Notes: a model not told the origin generated them from the letters alone. 64,000 bases of DNA from Polyangiaceae bacterium (GCA_019637295.1 JAHBVX010000012.1:124001-188000), one strand, 5' to 3'. Numbered from the stretch's first letter, positions 29,903 through 40,983 are shown. Made by a program: numbers and translations.

Positions 29903-30401
29903 CTTCGGGCGCGGGCGGGGGCGGGGGCTTGGGAGGAGCGATCGGCTTCTTGGGCGCGGGCGCTTTGGGCGCGGGCGCCTCGGGCGCGGGCGCCTCGGGC
30001 GCGGGCGCCTCGGGCGCGGGCGCCTCGGGCGCCGAAGCCTCGGGTGTGGCGCCGCCGTCGGCCTCGCCGGGTGCCGGCGCGACCGGCGCTGGCGCCGGCG
30101 CGGTGGCGCTCTCCGGATCCTCGCGCAGCGCCTTCGCCGTGAGCTCCATGGCGCGCTCGATCGGGATGCTGACCTCACCTTTGCCCTGATCGACCCAGGC
30201 GGCCGGCTCCGTGAGCGAGTCCTTCTGAGGCTTGACGATCGCCACGTGCATGCCCGCTGGCTGCTTGCCCGCGACCTCGGCGTCTGCTTCCGCGCGAACC
30301 AGCGCGGTGACCGCGAGCGCGACGCCCACGACCGCGAATGTCAAGAGCGCCACCAGAGTTCCGATGGCACCTGCGTTGACGCTGTCTTGCTCCGTCGACA
30401 T
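29892..30401 (-). CDS. Small membrane protein with Pro/Ala-rich repeat tail (ACIII-oxidase operon)
   Basis: The 169-residue product has one N-terminal helix (GTLVALLTFAVVGVALAVTAL, about 13-33), then a conserved-looking segment of about 60 residues (GMHVAIVKPQKDS, GEVSIPIERAMELTAKAL). The tail of about 70 residues is Ala/Pro/Glu-rich, with APEAP units repeated, and ends in a poly-Pro stretch. I recognise no named family. The position between actF and sco, with 13-base and overlapping junctions, makes it part of the respiratory operon. It could be an accessory or linker subunit of the ACIII-caa3 assembly, which is inference. The ordered core resembles small single-helix subunits of such complexes only in size. 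Confidence 0.78.
   Translation of the reverse strand: MSTEQDSVNAGAIGTLVALLTFAVVGVALAVTALVRAEADAEVAGKQPAGMHVAIVKPQKDSLTEPAAWVDQGKGEVSIPIERAMELTAKALREDPESATAPAPAPVAPAPGEADGGATPEASAPEAPAPEAPAPEAPAPEAPAPKAPAPKKPIAPPKPPPPPAPEDGP
29953..30042 (-). repeat. Six 15-base tandem repeats in the Pro-rich tail
   Basis: Six head-to-tail 15-base units (consensus GGCGCGGGCGCCTCG on the plus strand, the first and last degenerate) code for Ala-Pro-Glu-Ala-Pro-type units. The four central copies are identical. This is a slippage-prone in-frame repeat. Confidence 0.85.
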
Positions 30402-30414
30402 GGCGTATCCGTCC

Positions 30415-31725
<1,311 letters not shown>

Positions 31726-31734
31726 GGTGCATCC

Positions 31735-32979
31735 TCACTTGAGCGCCCCGCGCTCCGCTTCCGGCACGTCGTCGACGCTGGTCTGGCGGCTGCGCTGGAG
31801 CGCCCGCAGGTACATCACGATCTTCCAGCGATCCTCCGGCTCGATCAGCTGGCCGTAGCCAGCCATGTTCCGGATGCCGTGGGTGACGGTGTCGAACAGC
31901 TGACCCACCGGCATCTGCCGCAGGTAGTCCTGGTGCACGTTGGTCGGAGGCACCCAGGTGCCCTCCGCGAGCTCCTGCGCTCGCACGCTGATGGGGCCGT
32001 CCCCGTCGCCGGCGAAGCCGTGGCACGGAGCGCAGTACACGCCGAACTTCTCCTTGCCACGCTCGAGCGCGTCCGCGCTCGGCTCGATGCTGGTCGGGAA
32101 GGTGCGCGCCCAGGTGTCCTGCTCCTTGCCGCGGAACAGGTGGTCGTCCTCCCGCAGGTGGCCGACCGCGACCGTCTCCGGGATCTCCGGGCGCTCCGCT
32201 CGCCCGTCCGCGAAGAACGGGTGCGCCTGCTGAGCCTGGAACTTGAGCTGCCAGTCCATGTCGCCCACCACGTGCACGCGGGTCTTCTCGCTCTTGGCGA
32301 AGCGCGCCTTGGCGATGAAGGCGAACGGAATCAGCGAGGCCGTTGCCACGATCAAGAGGCCATAGACCAGCCCTGTCGGCAGCTTGCTCGGCGATGTCCG
32401 GTCCTCGAGCACCACGTCGAGGACCGTGGGGTGGGTGCCCTCGAGCAGCGCGCGGGTCTCACGCTCGTCGAACTTCGCGTCCGCTGCCTGGATCATCAGG
32501 AAGAACTTGTCGTCCGTGACCTTGGCGAAGCGCTCCTTCAGGTCGAGCGGATGCGACGGCAGCGGCAGGTTGTTGAGCGCGAGCATGCCGCCGAGGGCGG
32601 CGAACGCGCTGAACAGCACCGTCAGCTCGAAGTAGATCGGGACGCTGGCCGGGATGCTCCAGAAGGGCTTCCCGCTGATGATGTACTTGTAGTCGACGGC
32701 GTTCATCCACCACTGCATCAGGATGGCGGTGGTGAGCCCCGTGATCGCCGCGCCGAGCACGATCCACGGCAGCTTGGTCATCTTGATGCCCATCGCGCCG
32801 TCGATGCCGTGCACCGGGAAGGGGGTGTAGGTGTCCCACTTCTCGAAGCCGGCGTCGCGCACCTTCTTCGAGGCCGCGATCAGCGCGGCGGTGCTGTCGT
32901 ACTCGGCGAGCAGGCCGTGGAGCGGCGCTTCGCCTTCGGCGTGCTCGGTCTGGTCGGAGTCTTTCTTCTTGTCGGCCAT
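31735..32979 (-). CDS. Fused alternative complex III subunits ActD and ActE
   Basis: The N-terminal part (about 1-190) is ActD (DUF3341): PLHGLLAEYDSTAALIAASK, GIDGAMGIKMTKLPWIVLG, and two central helices around ITGLTTAILMQWWMNAVDYK and VPIYFELTVLFSAFAALGGM. A further helix (about 205-228, LPTGLVYGLLIVATASLIPF) leads into a cytochrome c domain (ActE, about 290-414) with C316-A-P-C319-H320 and a probable Met ligand in RNMAGYG. The usual ACIII operon has separate actD and actE genes. The single open frame of 414 codons joins them, with the ActE helix serving as linker. The cytochrome c would accept electrons from ActB/ActA and pass them on to the oxidase. Confidence 0.93.
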   Translation of the reverse strand: MADKKKDSDQTEHAEGEAPLHGLLAEYDSTAALIAASKKVRDAGFEKWDTYTPFPVHGIDGAMGIKMTKLPWIVLGAAITGLTTAILMQWWMNAVDYKYIISGKPFWSIPASVPIYFELTVLFSAFAALGGMLALNNLPLPSHPLDLKERFAKVTDDKFFLMIQAADAKFDERETRALLEGTHPTVLDVVLEDRTSPSKLPTGLVYGLLIVATASLIPFAFIAKARFAKSEKTRVHVVGDMDWQLKFQAQQAHPFFADGRAERPEIPETVAVGHLREDDHLFRGKEQDTWARTFPTSIEPSADALERGKEKFGVYCAPCHGFAGDGDGPISVRAQELAEGTWVPPTNVHQDYLRQMPVGQLFDTVTHGIRNMAGYGQLIEPEDRWKIVMYLRALQRSRQTSVDDVPEAERGALK

Positions 32980-32994
32980 GACACTCTCTCGCGC

Positions 32995-34368
32995 TCAGTG
33001 GTGGTCCCCGGAGGCGTGGGCCGCAGGCACGAATGCCTTGACCTCGGCCATGGCCACCATCGGCAGGTAGCGGCAGAACAGCAGGAATAGCGTGAAGAAC
33101 AGCCCGAAGCTGCCCGCCAGCGTGGCGAAATCCCACGCGGTGGGGATGAAATAGCCCCAGGACGCCGGCAAGAAGTCGCGGGAGCCGCTGGTCACGATGA
33201 TGACGAAGCGCTCGAACCACATGCCGATGTTGACCAACACGCCGACGAAGAAGATGACCCACACGTTGCGGCGCATGCTCTTGAACCAGAACACCTGCGG
33301 CGTGACGACGTTGCAGAAGATCATCGCCCAATAGGACCAGGCGAACGGGCCCACCGCGCGATTGAGCAGCGCGAAGCCCTCGTAGGCGCTACCGCTGTAC
33401 CAGGCGATGAAGAACTCCATCCCGTAGGCGTAGCCAACCATCATGCCCGTCGCGAGGATGATCTTGCTCATGAGCTCGAGGTGGTTGATCGTGATGATGC
33501 GTTTCAGTCCAAAGAACTGACGCGCCGGCACCGCGAGGGTGACCACCATGGCAAAGCCACCGAAGATGGCGCCCGCCACGAAGTAGGGTGGGAAGATGGT
33601 CGTGTGCCAGCCCGGCATCTGCGACGTCGCGAAGTCGAAGGAGACGACGCTGTGCACGCTGAGCACCAGGGGTGTGGCCAGGGCCGCGAGCAGCAAGTAC
33701 GCCCGCTCGTAGCGGTGCCATTGACGGCTCGACCCACGCCAGCCCATCGCGAACGCCCCGTACAGCGCCCGTCGCAGGGGCGACGTGCTGCGATCCCGGA
33801 AGGTGGCCAAGTCCGGGATCATGCCCATGTACCAGAACAGGAGGCTGACCGTGGCGTAGGTGCCGACCGCGAACACGTCCCACTCCAGCGGGCTCCTGAA
33901 CTGCGGCCACATCTGCATCTGGTTCGGGATCGGGAACATCCAATAGGGCAGCCAGGGGCGTCCGACGTGGAGGCCTGGGAACACCGCAGCGCAGATGACC
34001 GCGAAAATCGTCATGGCCTCGGCGAAGCGGTTGATCGCGGTGCGCCAGGTCTGGCGCATCAGGTAGAGGATCGCGCTGATCAGCGTGCCGGCGTGGCCGA
34101 TGCCGACCCAGAACACGAAGTTGACGATGGGGAAGCCCCAGTACGAGGGGTTCATGTTGCCCCAGATGCCGATGCCCTCCCAGAACAGGTAGGCCACGCT
34201 GATGCCGAACAAGCCGAGCAACGACGTGCTGATGCCGAAGGCGATGTACCAAGCACGCGGCGGCCGGTTGACCTCGGCGATGCGAGAGACGTTATCGGTG
34301 ACGCGTGCGAAGTCGTTGTCGCCCTTGGGCGGCTGAACGAACGGGTTGACGTCGCTGATCGCGGCCAT
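32995..34368 (-). CDS. actC: Alternative complex III subunit ActC (NrfD/PsrC-like)
   Basis: The 457-residue membrane protein belongs to the NrfD/PsrC family with about ten helices. Characteristic stretches are [60 protein letters not shown] and [21 protein letters not shown]. It holds the quinol oxidation site next to the Fe-S subunit ActB. It starts three bases after the actB stop codon. Length and order agree with ACIII operons elsewhere. Confidence 0.95.
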   Translation of the reverse strand: MAAISDVNPFVQPPKGDNDFARVTDNVSRIAEVNRPPRAWYIAFGISTSLLGLFGISVAYLFWEGIGIWGNMNPSYWGFPIVNFVFWVGIGHAGTLISAILYLMRQTWRTAINRFAEAMTIFAVICAAVFPGLHVGRPWLPYWMFPIPNQMQMWPQFRSPLEWDVFAVGTYATVSLLFWYMGMIPDLATFRDRSTSPLRRALYGAFAMGWRGSSRQWHRYERAYLLLAALATPLVLSVHSVVSFDFATSQMPGWHTTIFPPYFVAGAIFGGFAMVVTLAVPARQFFGLKRIITINHLELMSKIILATGMMVGYAYGMEFFIAWYSGSAYEGFALLNRAVGPFAWSYWAMIFCNVVTPQVFWFKSMRRNVWVIFFVGVLVNIGMWFERFVIIVTSGSRDFLPASWGYFIPTAWDFATLAGSFGLFFTLFLLFCRYLPMVAMAEVKAFVPAAHASGDHH

Positions 34369-34371
34369 GGC

Positions 34372-37300
34372 TCAGCCGAGCTCCGGGTTGGGGTTCTTGA
34401 CCCGCGCGAGGTAGCGCACGCGCGGACGATTGTTGAGTTCCTCGAGCAGTCCGTAGCTTCGCGGCGAGTGCGCGAGCTGCGCCACCTTGGCCCCCGAGTC
34501 GTTCAGGTCGCCGAACTCGATGGCCTGGGTCGGACAGGTCTCCTGGCACGCGGTGCGGATGTCGCCGTCCTTGATCGAGCGCTTGGCGTTCTTGGCCTTG
34601 ATCTTCACGTTCTGGATGCGCTGCACGCAGAAGGTGCACTTCTCGATCACGCCACGGGCGCGAATCGAGACCTCCGGGTTGAAGACCATGGCCTTGATGC
34701 GGGCGTCCTCGTCGCGGAAGCCGTGGTAGGGCGTGACCGCCTGAACGTCGAGGTTGTAGTTCAGGTAGTTGAAGCGCCGCACCTTGTAGGGGCAGTTGTT
34801 CGCGCAGTAGCGCGTGCCGATGCAGCGGTTGTAGACCATGTCGTTGAGCCCCTCGCTCGAGTGCATGGTCGCGCCCACCGGGCACACCTGCTCGCACGGG
34901 GCGTTCTCGCACTGCATGCAGGGCAGCGGCTGGTAGGCGACCTCCGGATTGTCCGGGTCGCCCTTGAAGTAGCGGTCCACCCGCAGCCAGAGCATCTCGC
35001 GCCCGCGCGCCAGGTTCTTGGCGCCGACGGATGGGATGTTGTTCTCCGCCTGGCAGGCGGTGATGCACGCGCTGCAGCCGATGCACTTGTTCAAGTCGAT
35101 GGTCATCCCCCACTTGTGACCGTCGTACACCACGGGGTCGTTCCACAAGCTCAAGAGCGGGGGGTGGTGGACGGCGTGCTTGGCGAAGTCCGGTTCCTTC
35201 TTGTACTTCTCCACCGTGCCTTCGCGCACGATCATGCCCAGTCGCGACTGGGTTCCTTCGCGGCCGAGCTGGTCCATGGTGTGCACGTCCTGGCTCGCGG
35301 ACAGCTCGATCGTGCCAGCCCCCGCGCTGACCTGCAGACCGCCGGCGAAGTAGGGCGACTTGCTGCTCTGCAGGGCGTAGCCGCTGATGCCCACCGGCTC
35401 GACCCGTTGCTCGTCGTGTCCGCCGACGCGCCCCGCGCGGGTCCGACCGTAGCCCAAGGTCAGCCGCACGCTGCCCCGCGCGGTGCCAGGGACGATCATG
35501 GCGTGCGTGCGCGCCGACTGGCCGCCGATGGTCAGCGTGACTTCCTGTCCGTCCGTGAGCCCGAGGGCGGCAGCCGTCGCTGGTGACATCACCGCGGCGT
35601 TGCCCCAGGCCAGCTTCCCGTTCTGCTCCGGCAGCTCCTGCAGCCAGGAGCTGTTGCCGAAGCGCCCGTCGTACACCTTGCTGTCGGCGGCGAGCACCAG
35701 CTCGAGCTGTCCGTTCTGTGCGTCGAGGGGTGCGTTGTCCCGCTCGCCGAGCGCGATCGGGTCCAGCGCCTTCAGCTCAGGGCTGACGCGCGGTAGCTGG
35801 TCGTCGATCAGTCCGTCGTGCACGGTGCGGCGGAACTTGCGAGGGTCCGCCAGGCGCTCGCGGTGCGTGTGCTTGACGATGTCGAGCCCCCGAGTGTGCG
35901 TCTCACCCAGGAGCGAGGCCAGTACCTCGATCTGCGAGCGACCGCCGAACAGCGCCTCGATGAGCGGCTGCTGGATGGAGAGCGTGCCGTCGGCTGCGCG
36001 AACGTCGCCCCAGGTCTCGAGCCAGTGCGCCTCGGGCAGGTGCCAGCCCGACGCCTTGCCCGTCTCGTCGTGATAGGTGCCCACATGAATACGCGTCTGC
36101 ACCTTGGCGTAGGCGGCGGCGAAGCCCAGATCCTGCGGTGCGGTGTAGACGGGGTTGGCGCCGAGCACGAGCACCGTGCTGACCGCGCTGCCGAGCTTGG
36201 CGGTGAGCGCCTCGAGCTGTGCGACGCGTGCGGGAGCGTCCTTGTTGGGGTGCTCCGTGTACGACACCGTCTTGCCGACGTTGTCGAGGATGGCGTTCAG
36301 CCGGCAGACGAGCGCGTGCACCTCGGGCGGCTGATGCTCACCGGCGACGACCAAGCTGCGGCCCTTGGCCGCGGCCAGGTCCTTCGCCAGCGCCGTGAGC
36401 AGCTTGGCGATCTTGGGGTCGTTCAGCGCGGCGCTCGTGGGCTTGGGTTGTGCGCCGCTGGCACCGACGGCGGCGCTCACCTCTGCGTCGAGCGCGACGG
36501 CGAAGGCGCGGATCAGCTCGGCCCGGAGGGGCTGATGGTGGTCCGCCTGGCTGCCGAGCTGAGTGTACGCGCTCTCTATCGCGTACACCCGGCTCATGGG
36601 CTGGTCCGGATCCCGGCGGGCGGCGAAGGCTCGCGCGTTGGCCAGCCCGGACGGGTACAGGTCGTCCAGCGGATCGGCGTCCAGCGAGACGACGACGTCG
36701 GCCTTGGCGAAGTCGTAGTGCGGGAGCAGCGCGGCGCCGTAGGCGAGCTGCGTACCGAGGCGTGAGCCCTCCCCGAGCCCGGGCTCCCACTCCACCCACG
36801 TAGCCTGGGGCAAGAGTTCGGTGAGCCGGGCGCGCAGCGCTGCCCGGCTTGGCGACGAGCTCGCGCTGGCGATGACCGCGAAGGCGCCCCCGCCCGACGC
36901 CTTGAGCGCCTCGAAGTGACCCCGCGCAAAGGCGTCGAAGTCGACCCAGGTCTTGGGTTGGCCGTCCAGCTGAGGGCTGCGGCTCCGATCCGGATCGTAC
37001 AGCTCGAGCACCTGGGCCTGGTGCAGCAGGCCGAGCGCGCCACGGTTGGACGGATGACTTGGGTTGCCCTCGAGCTTGATGGGACGGCCATCGTAGCTGA
37101 TGGCGTGCACGCCGACGGTCGTGCCGCCGATGTCGCACGCCGTGGCGAAGCGCCGTGTCTCTCCCGCCACGCGCCCCTCCGGCGTGCGTGACATGGGCAG
37201 CATGTGGTCCTCTTGCCAGCGGCACCCCGCCGCAGCCGCCAGCGCCGCGCCAGCGCTCATGATCTGCATGAACTGACGGCGCTCGGGAGAGCTCGGCGAC

Positions 37301-37461
37301 TCGACCTCGTCTTCGACCCGCTCCGCTCGTGCTCGCGCTACGAACTCGGGTCGACCCTCGAGCTCCGCCAAGCTCTTCCAGTACGTCGGCGCGCTGTGCT
37401 CGGCGGGCGGGCTCGTCACGACGGGCAGCTTCTTGTTGGCGTCCGGTTTCAGCGATGACAT
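34372..37461 (-). CDS. actB: Alternative complex III Fe-S subunit ActB
   Basis: I start at ATG 37461 (MSSLKPDANKKLP), within the end of actA by 13 bases. The 1029-residue protein has a Tat-like signal with R61-R62-Q-F-M and a following hydrophobic stretch ending in GC80, a possible lipid-attachment Cys. Then comes a large molybdopterin-oxidoreductase-like domain (about 100-720) of the kind that lacks the cofactor in ACIII. The C-terminal ferredoxin-like domain carries four Cys clusters: CIGCSACITACQAEN, CMQCENAPCEQVCPVGA, CIGTRYCANNCPYKVR, and CTFCVQR plus CQETCPTQAI. These match the three [4Fe-4S] and one [3Fe-4S] known for the complex. It relays electrons from quinol to the hemes of ActA/ActE. 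Confidence 0.96.
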   Translation of the reverse strand: MSSLKPDANKKLPVVTSPPAEHSAPTYWKSLAELEGRPEFVARARAERVEDEVESPSSPERRQFMQIMSAGAALAAAAGCRWQEDHMLPMSRTPEGRVAGETRRFATACDIGGTTVGVHAISYDGRPIKLEGNPSHPSNRGALGLLHQAQVLELYDPDRSRSPQLDGQPKTWVDFDAFARGHFEALKASGGGAFAVIASASSSPSRAALRARLTELLPQATWVEWEPGLGEGSRLGTQLAYGAALLPHYDFAKADVVVSLDADPLDDLYPSGLANARAFAARRDPDQPMSRVYAIESAYTQLGSQADHHQPLRAELIRAFAVALDAEVSAAVGASGAQPKPTSAALNDPKIAKLLTALAKDLAAAKGRSLVVAGEHQPPEVHALVCRLNAILDNVGKTVSYTEHPNKDAPARVAQLEALTAKLGSAVSTVLVLGANPVYTAPQDLGFAAAYAKVQTRIHVGTYHDETGKASGWHLPEAHWLETWGDVRAADGTLSIQQPLIEALFGGRSQIEVLASLLGETHTRGLDIVKHTHRERLADPRKFRRTVHDGLIDDQLPRVSPELKALDPIALGERDNAPLDAQNGQLELVLAADSKVYDGRFGNSSWLQELPEQNGKLAWGNAAVMSPATAAALGLTDGQEVTLTIGGQSARTHAMIVPGTARGSVRLTLGYGRTRAGRVGGHDEQRVEPVGISGYALQSSKSPYFAGGLQVSAGAGTIELSASQDVHTMDQLGREGTQSRLGMIVREGTVEKYKKEPDFAKHAVHHPPLLSLWNDPVVYDGHKWGMTIDLNKCIGCSACITACQAENNIPSVGAKNLARGREMLWLRVDRYFKGDPDNPEVAYQPLPCMQCENAPCEQVCPVGATMHSSEGLNDMVYNRCIGTRYCANNCPYKVRRFNYLNYNLDVQAVTPYHGFRDEDARIKAMVFNPEVSIRARGVIEKCTFCVQRIQNVKIKAKNAKRSIKDGDIRTACQETCPTQAIEFGDLNDSGAKVAQLAHSPRSYGLLEELNNRPRVRYLARVKNPNPELG

Positions 37462-38129
37462 GTGGAGCAGTCCTCGGGCGGGTTGATGTTGTTCTCCGCG
37501 CGGAGCTTGGTTCCAAACTCGACGGCGTCCCCCGGGGCTTGCCAGGTCATGTTGGTCACCTCGGACACGGGCCGCAGGTGCTGCTCGGGGGCGCGATGGC
37601 AGTCCAGGCACCAACCCATGCTGAGCGGCTCTTTCTGGTACACCTCCACCATCTGATCGACGCGGCCGTGGCAGCTCACGCAGCCGACGCCGCGTGAGAC
37701 GTGTGCGCTGTGGTTGAAGTACACGTAATCGGGCAGATCGTGGACCTTGACCCAGGGGATCGGCTTGCCATCGTCACGGCAGGTGCGCGTCTCGTCCGAC
37801 CACTCGCAGCTCTCGCGCAGGAGCTCGAGCTTCGGACTCTTGGCCCGAACGCGCGAGTGGCAGTTCATGCACGTGGCCGTCGATGGGACCGCGGCGTGGG
37901 CAGCCTTGTCGACGGTGTTGTGGCAGTACTTGCAGTCGATGCCCAGCTCCCCAACGTGCAGCTGGTGGCTGTACGGGATGGGCTGCTTGGGCATGTAGCC
38001 AGCGTCGACGGTCTTTGGGGAGAACCCGTACCAGACGATGGCCGTGAGGTAGAGCGGCGCGACGCCCAACCCAAGGCCAGCGATCTGCCGGATCTTGTTG
38101 GTCCATCGCGGGAATACGAACAGCTTCAT
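37449..38129 (-). CDS. actA: Alternative complex III pentaheme cytochrome c subunit ActA
   Basis: The 226-residue protein has one N-terminal helix (IAGLGLGVAPLYLTAIVWYG, about 16-36) and five CxxCH heme motifs: CKYCH, CMNCH, CVSCH, CLDCH and the final CSTCH two residues from the end. Extra His residues (SHQLHVG, FNHSAH) are the likely second axial ligands. ActA is the multiheme anchor of the complex. It is the first gene of the 13.5-kb operon. The 245 bases between it and the prenyltransferase gene hold no gene and are where the operon promoter should lie; no convincing boxes were found. Confidence 0.95.
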   Translation of the reverse strand: MKLFVFPRWTNKIRQIAGLGLGVAPLYLTAIVWYGFSPKTVDAGYMPKQPIPYSHQLHVGELGIDCKYCHNTVDKAAHAAVPSTATCMNCHSRVRAKSPKLELLRESCEWSDETRTCRDDGKPIPWVKVHDLPDYVYFNHSAHVSRGVGCVSCHGRVDQMVEVYQKEPLSMGWCLDCHRAPEQHLRPVSEVTNMTWQAPGDAVEFGTKLRAENNINPPEDCSTCHR

Positions 38130-38374
38130 CGCTCGAACCTGTCTTGGTCGATTCCGGCACCCGAGACGCCGGAGCTTTCTGGTTTCGAATCAGGTGACTG
38201 ACGAGTGCTGCAGGCGAACGGGTGGTCGTCGGACTAGTACCCCGAGCACCAGAGCGGCCCCCCGATACCATCTTCGAGCCCATCTTGGCGACAAGAAGAG
38301 AGGGCCGGCGGAGTTGCGCGCTGGCTGTAGCAAATCGCGCAGGATTTTCGCTGTACGTCGAGGTAGGTGTCCCC

Positions 38375-39250
38375 TCAGCCCGCCCAGCAGGCACCTGCCC
38401 ACCCGAGCCAGGCGAGCGCGATGGCGCCGCCCGCGGCCGCGACCAGGCCGACGGGGCGTGCGAGCGGCCACGCAGCGGCCACCAACAGGCCCACCGCGGT
38501 CGGGGCCACCGCCGCGGCGCGGGTCACACCCGAGGCGTAGGGGACCGCGAGGGGCGTCAGCGCGAGCGCCAGCGCCAGCGCGATGAGCGCGTCTCGGCGC
38601 GCTCGCGCCGGCCCGACCGCGACCGGGCGCGTTCGCTTCTCGCTGCGTCGGTCCGCGGGCTCGTCGGGCAGCGCCGTGACCACGTTCCCAGCCCAGCCGA
38701 GCAGGTAGCAGGGCACCAGCGCGAGCCACGGCATCGCCGCGAGGGTGCCGCTCTGAAAGTAGTACCCAACCATGGGCAGCACGACACCGACGCCGAGGGC
38801 CTGCAGGTGCGCGCCTCCGCCCCGGTAGGAGAGGCGCAGCGGTGGGAAGCTGTAGGCCCACATCAGCATCAGCGGTGCGGTGCAGAGCACGAGCGCGAGC
38901 GCCAAGCGCTCGGTCATCGTCACCCAGAGCCCGAACGCGCCGAGCGCGAGCGCCAGTCCGAGCGCTGCGGACCCCAACGCGCGCGGCGAGAGCTTCCCGT
39001 CAGCGACGACTCGTGAGCCGCCGGAGAACGGTGTTGGAGCCCGATTCTCGAGGTCCGCCTCCCAGTCCGCTGCGTCGTTCGCGAACACGATGAAGAGCTG
39101 AGCGAGCAGCCCATAGGCATGCACGAGCACGAAGCGGTGCCAGCTGAAGGCTTGAAAGCCAGCGAACGCCAGCGCTTGGCCGTACAGCAACGGCACCGCG
39201 ATGTTCAGCTGCGCGAGTGGGCGCGCCGCCTGGAGCCAAGCCAAGACCAT
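38375..39250 (-). CDS. UbiA/MenA family prenyltransferase
   Basis: The 291-residue membrane protein has about eight or nine helices. The UbiA superfamily signature is NDAADWEAD (N-D-x-x-D-x-x-x-D; Mg-diphosphate binding), followed by FSGGSRVVADGKLSP. A second Asp site occurs in TALPDEPADRRSEKRT. Such enzymes prenylate an aromatic ring in quinone, heme or lipid synthesis. MenA (menaquinone) or heme O synthase roles would both suit the adjacent quinol-oxidase operon. The FSGGSR region is closest in feel to MenA-type enzymes, but specificity is not settled. I start at ATG 39250, because longer frames run antisense to the sigma-factor gene. Confidence 0.86.
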   Translation of the reverse strand: MVLAWLQAARPLAQLNIAVPLLYGQALAFAGFQAFSWHRFVLVHAYGLLAQLFIVFANDAADWEADLENRAPTPFSGGSRVVADGKLSPRALGSAALGLALALGAFGLWVTMTERLALALVLCTAPLMLMWAYSFPPLRLSYRGGGAHLQALGVGVVLPMVGYYFQSGTLAAMPWLALVPCYLLGWAGNVVTALPDEPADRRSEKRTRPVAVGPARARRDALIALALALALTPLAVPYASGVTRAAAVAPTAVGLLVAAAWPLARPVGLVAAAGGAIALAWLGWAGACWAG

Positions 39251-39332
39251 GGCCGCACTCTTTGCATCACTCGTCGCCGGCGCGCCAGCGGTTCCTGGCT
39301 CGAGCCGCCGGCGTGTCCTTGGGGGTAGCGCT

Positions 39333-40688
39333 TCAGAACTCGCGCATCTGCTTGCGGATCTTGCCGATGGCCTGCTCTTGGAGCTGGCGAATGCGCTCGC
39401 GGGACAGGTTGTACTTGTCGCCAATTTCCTTGAGCGTCAGCTCGTCCTCGTTGTCGAGGCCGAAGCGCCAGCGGATGATGCGCGACTCGATGGGCGTGAG
39501 CGTGCCGAGCAGTCTCTGCACCTCTTGAGCCCACTTCTGGTTCGCCAGGCAGTCGTAGGGGCTGAGGTCGTTCTCCTCGACCAAGAAGTCGATGAAGCGC
39601 CGCCCGTCCTCGTCCCCCACGGGGCGATCCAGGGAGAAGGGGGTGTCCGCGTACAGATCCTTGACCTTGTCGAGCTTCTCGCGGGGTACGCCCGTCTCCT
39701 TCTCGAGCTCTTCGATCGTGGGCTCGCGCCCGGTGCGGGCGATGATGGTCTGGGTCGCGCGCGACACGCGGTTGTAGGTGTCGAGCATGTGCACAGGGAT
39801 GCGTACGGCGCGTCCCTTGTCTGCGAGAGCGCGGCTGATCGCGTGGCGGATCCACCACGAGGCGTAGGTGCTGAAGCGATAGCCTCGCGCGTGGTCGAAA
39901 CGTTCCACCGCCTTCATCAGTCCGATGTTGCCTTCCTGAATCAGATCGATCAGCGGCAGGCGACCGCGGTTGTAACGTCGCGCGATGCTGACCACCAAGC
40001 GCAGGTTGGCCTTGACGAAGCGGTTCTTCGCCACGCGCTGGCGGCTGTCGCTGCGGCGCAGCGCCTCGAGGTGTCGGCGGTACGCGGGCGTGTCGGGCAC
40101 GGCGGCTCGCTCGCCGTCCTCTGGCGACGGATGGACCGCCTCGCCGATCACGCGTGCCGCGTTGCACATCCAGATCCGGTCCGAGTCCGGCAGGCGGATC
40201 TCTCGCGCGAGCCCCTCGCACAGCTCCGTCCACTGTCGCACCTGCTCGGCGCGCAGCTTGGAGCGCTGCTTCTTGTACACCTTGAGCAGCTTGCGCAGTT
40301 CCTCGCGCTGCAGGGCAGCGGGACGCTCCTCTTCCGAGATGGTGGCGATGTCCCTATCGAGTTGGTCTAGCACTAGGTGCGCGCAGGGCGGGTAGGCGAG
40401 CAGCGTTACCCAGAAATCGATCTCGGCCCGCTCGACCTCCTGCGCGGTCTGCAGCTCCTCGTCCGGCCCCATCACCTGATGGGTGGCCATCTCGCGGAAG
40501 TAGCGCGAGAGCGTGGAGTCGGTGCCGAGCTCGGGTGCTTCGGCGGTGGTCTCCTGGGTCTCGTTCGCAGCTGCGCTGCGAGCGCTGTCGGGCGTCGGGC
40601 GCAGGACCTCGGCGCGTGAACGGACCTGAGTCTGCTCGTCGGGCTCGTCGAGGAGCGGCGCGGTGGCGTGGTCGGGGTTACGGGACAT
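39333..40688 (-). CDS. Sigma-70 family RNA polymerase sigma factor (RpoD/RpoH-like)
   Basis: I start at ATG 40688 ([11 protein letters not shown]), five bases after GGAAG; a GTG at 40715 is an alternative. The 451-residue protein has region 1.2 ([19 protein letters not shown]), an insertion of about 110 residues, region 2 ([37 protein letters not shown] and [19 protein letters not shown]), region 3 ([17 protein letters not shown]) and region 4 ([15 protein letters not shown] and [19 protein letters not shown]). It lacks a long region 1.1, so it is an alternative (group 2/3) factor like myxococcal SigB/SigC rather than the housekeeping one. It probably directs stress or developmental transcription, which is inference. 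Confidence 0.93.
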   Translation of the reverse strand: MSRNPDHATAPLLDEPDEQTQVRSRAEVLRPTPDSARSAAANETQETTAEAPELGTDSTLSRYFREMATHQVMGPDEELQTAQEVERAEIDFWVTLLAYPPCAHLVLDQLDRDIATISEEERPAALQREELRKLLKVYKKQRSKLRAEQVRQWTELCEGLAREIRLPDSDRIWMCNAARVIGEAVHPSPEDGERAAVPDTPAYRRHLEALRRSDSRQRVAKNRFVKANLRLVVSIARRYNRGRLPLIDLIQEGNIGLMKAVERFDHARGYRFSTYASWWIRHAISRALADKGRAVRIPVHMLDTYNRVSRATQTIIARTGREPTIEELEKETGVPREKLDKVKDLYADTPFSLDRPVGDEDGRRFIDFLVEENDLSPYDCLANQKWAQEVQRLLGTLTPIESRIIRWRFGLDNEDELTLKEIGDKYNLSRERIRQLQEQAIGKIRKQMREF

Positions 40689-40710
40689 GGTGCTTCCAGG
40701 AGGGCTAGAG

Positions 40711-40730
40711 GTCACTGGGGCGAAAGTGAC
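40711..40730. promoter_or_regulatory. Operator-like inverted repeat upstream of the sigma-factor gene
   Basis: GTCACT (40711-40716) and AGTGAC (40725-40730) form a perfect 6-base inverted repeat with an 8-base spacer, 23 bases upstream of the sigma-factor ATG. It is symmetric, with the shape of a dimeric repressor site. It could also form an RNA hairpin near the ribosome site. The rest of 40731-40983 shows no gene. Confidence 0.35.
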
Positions 40731-40983
40731 GGTGCTCCGTCAGGCCAACGCTCGGAGGGGCACTCCGATGCGGGGGCGCGACGGCACGGGCGGACGAGTG
40801 GGCTCTCGAGGTCCCCACAGGGCAGCTGCTGGGGTTCGGGAGCCGGAGGCGGGAGGGGCGTAGCGAAAAAGTTAGCAATGATCGTGCCCGTGGCGGCGGG
40901 GAGGGACGGACGCGGGTGGCCGAGGTCCGGTGCCCGGCGCGGGGTGGTTGTTCGCAGGTCATCCGTCGTCGTACAGGGGGCGC

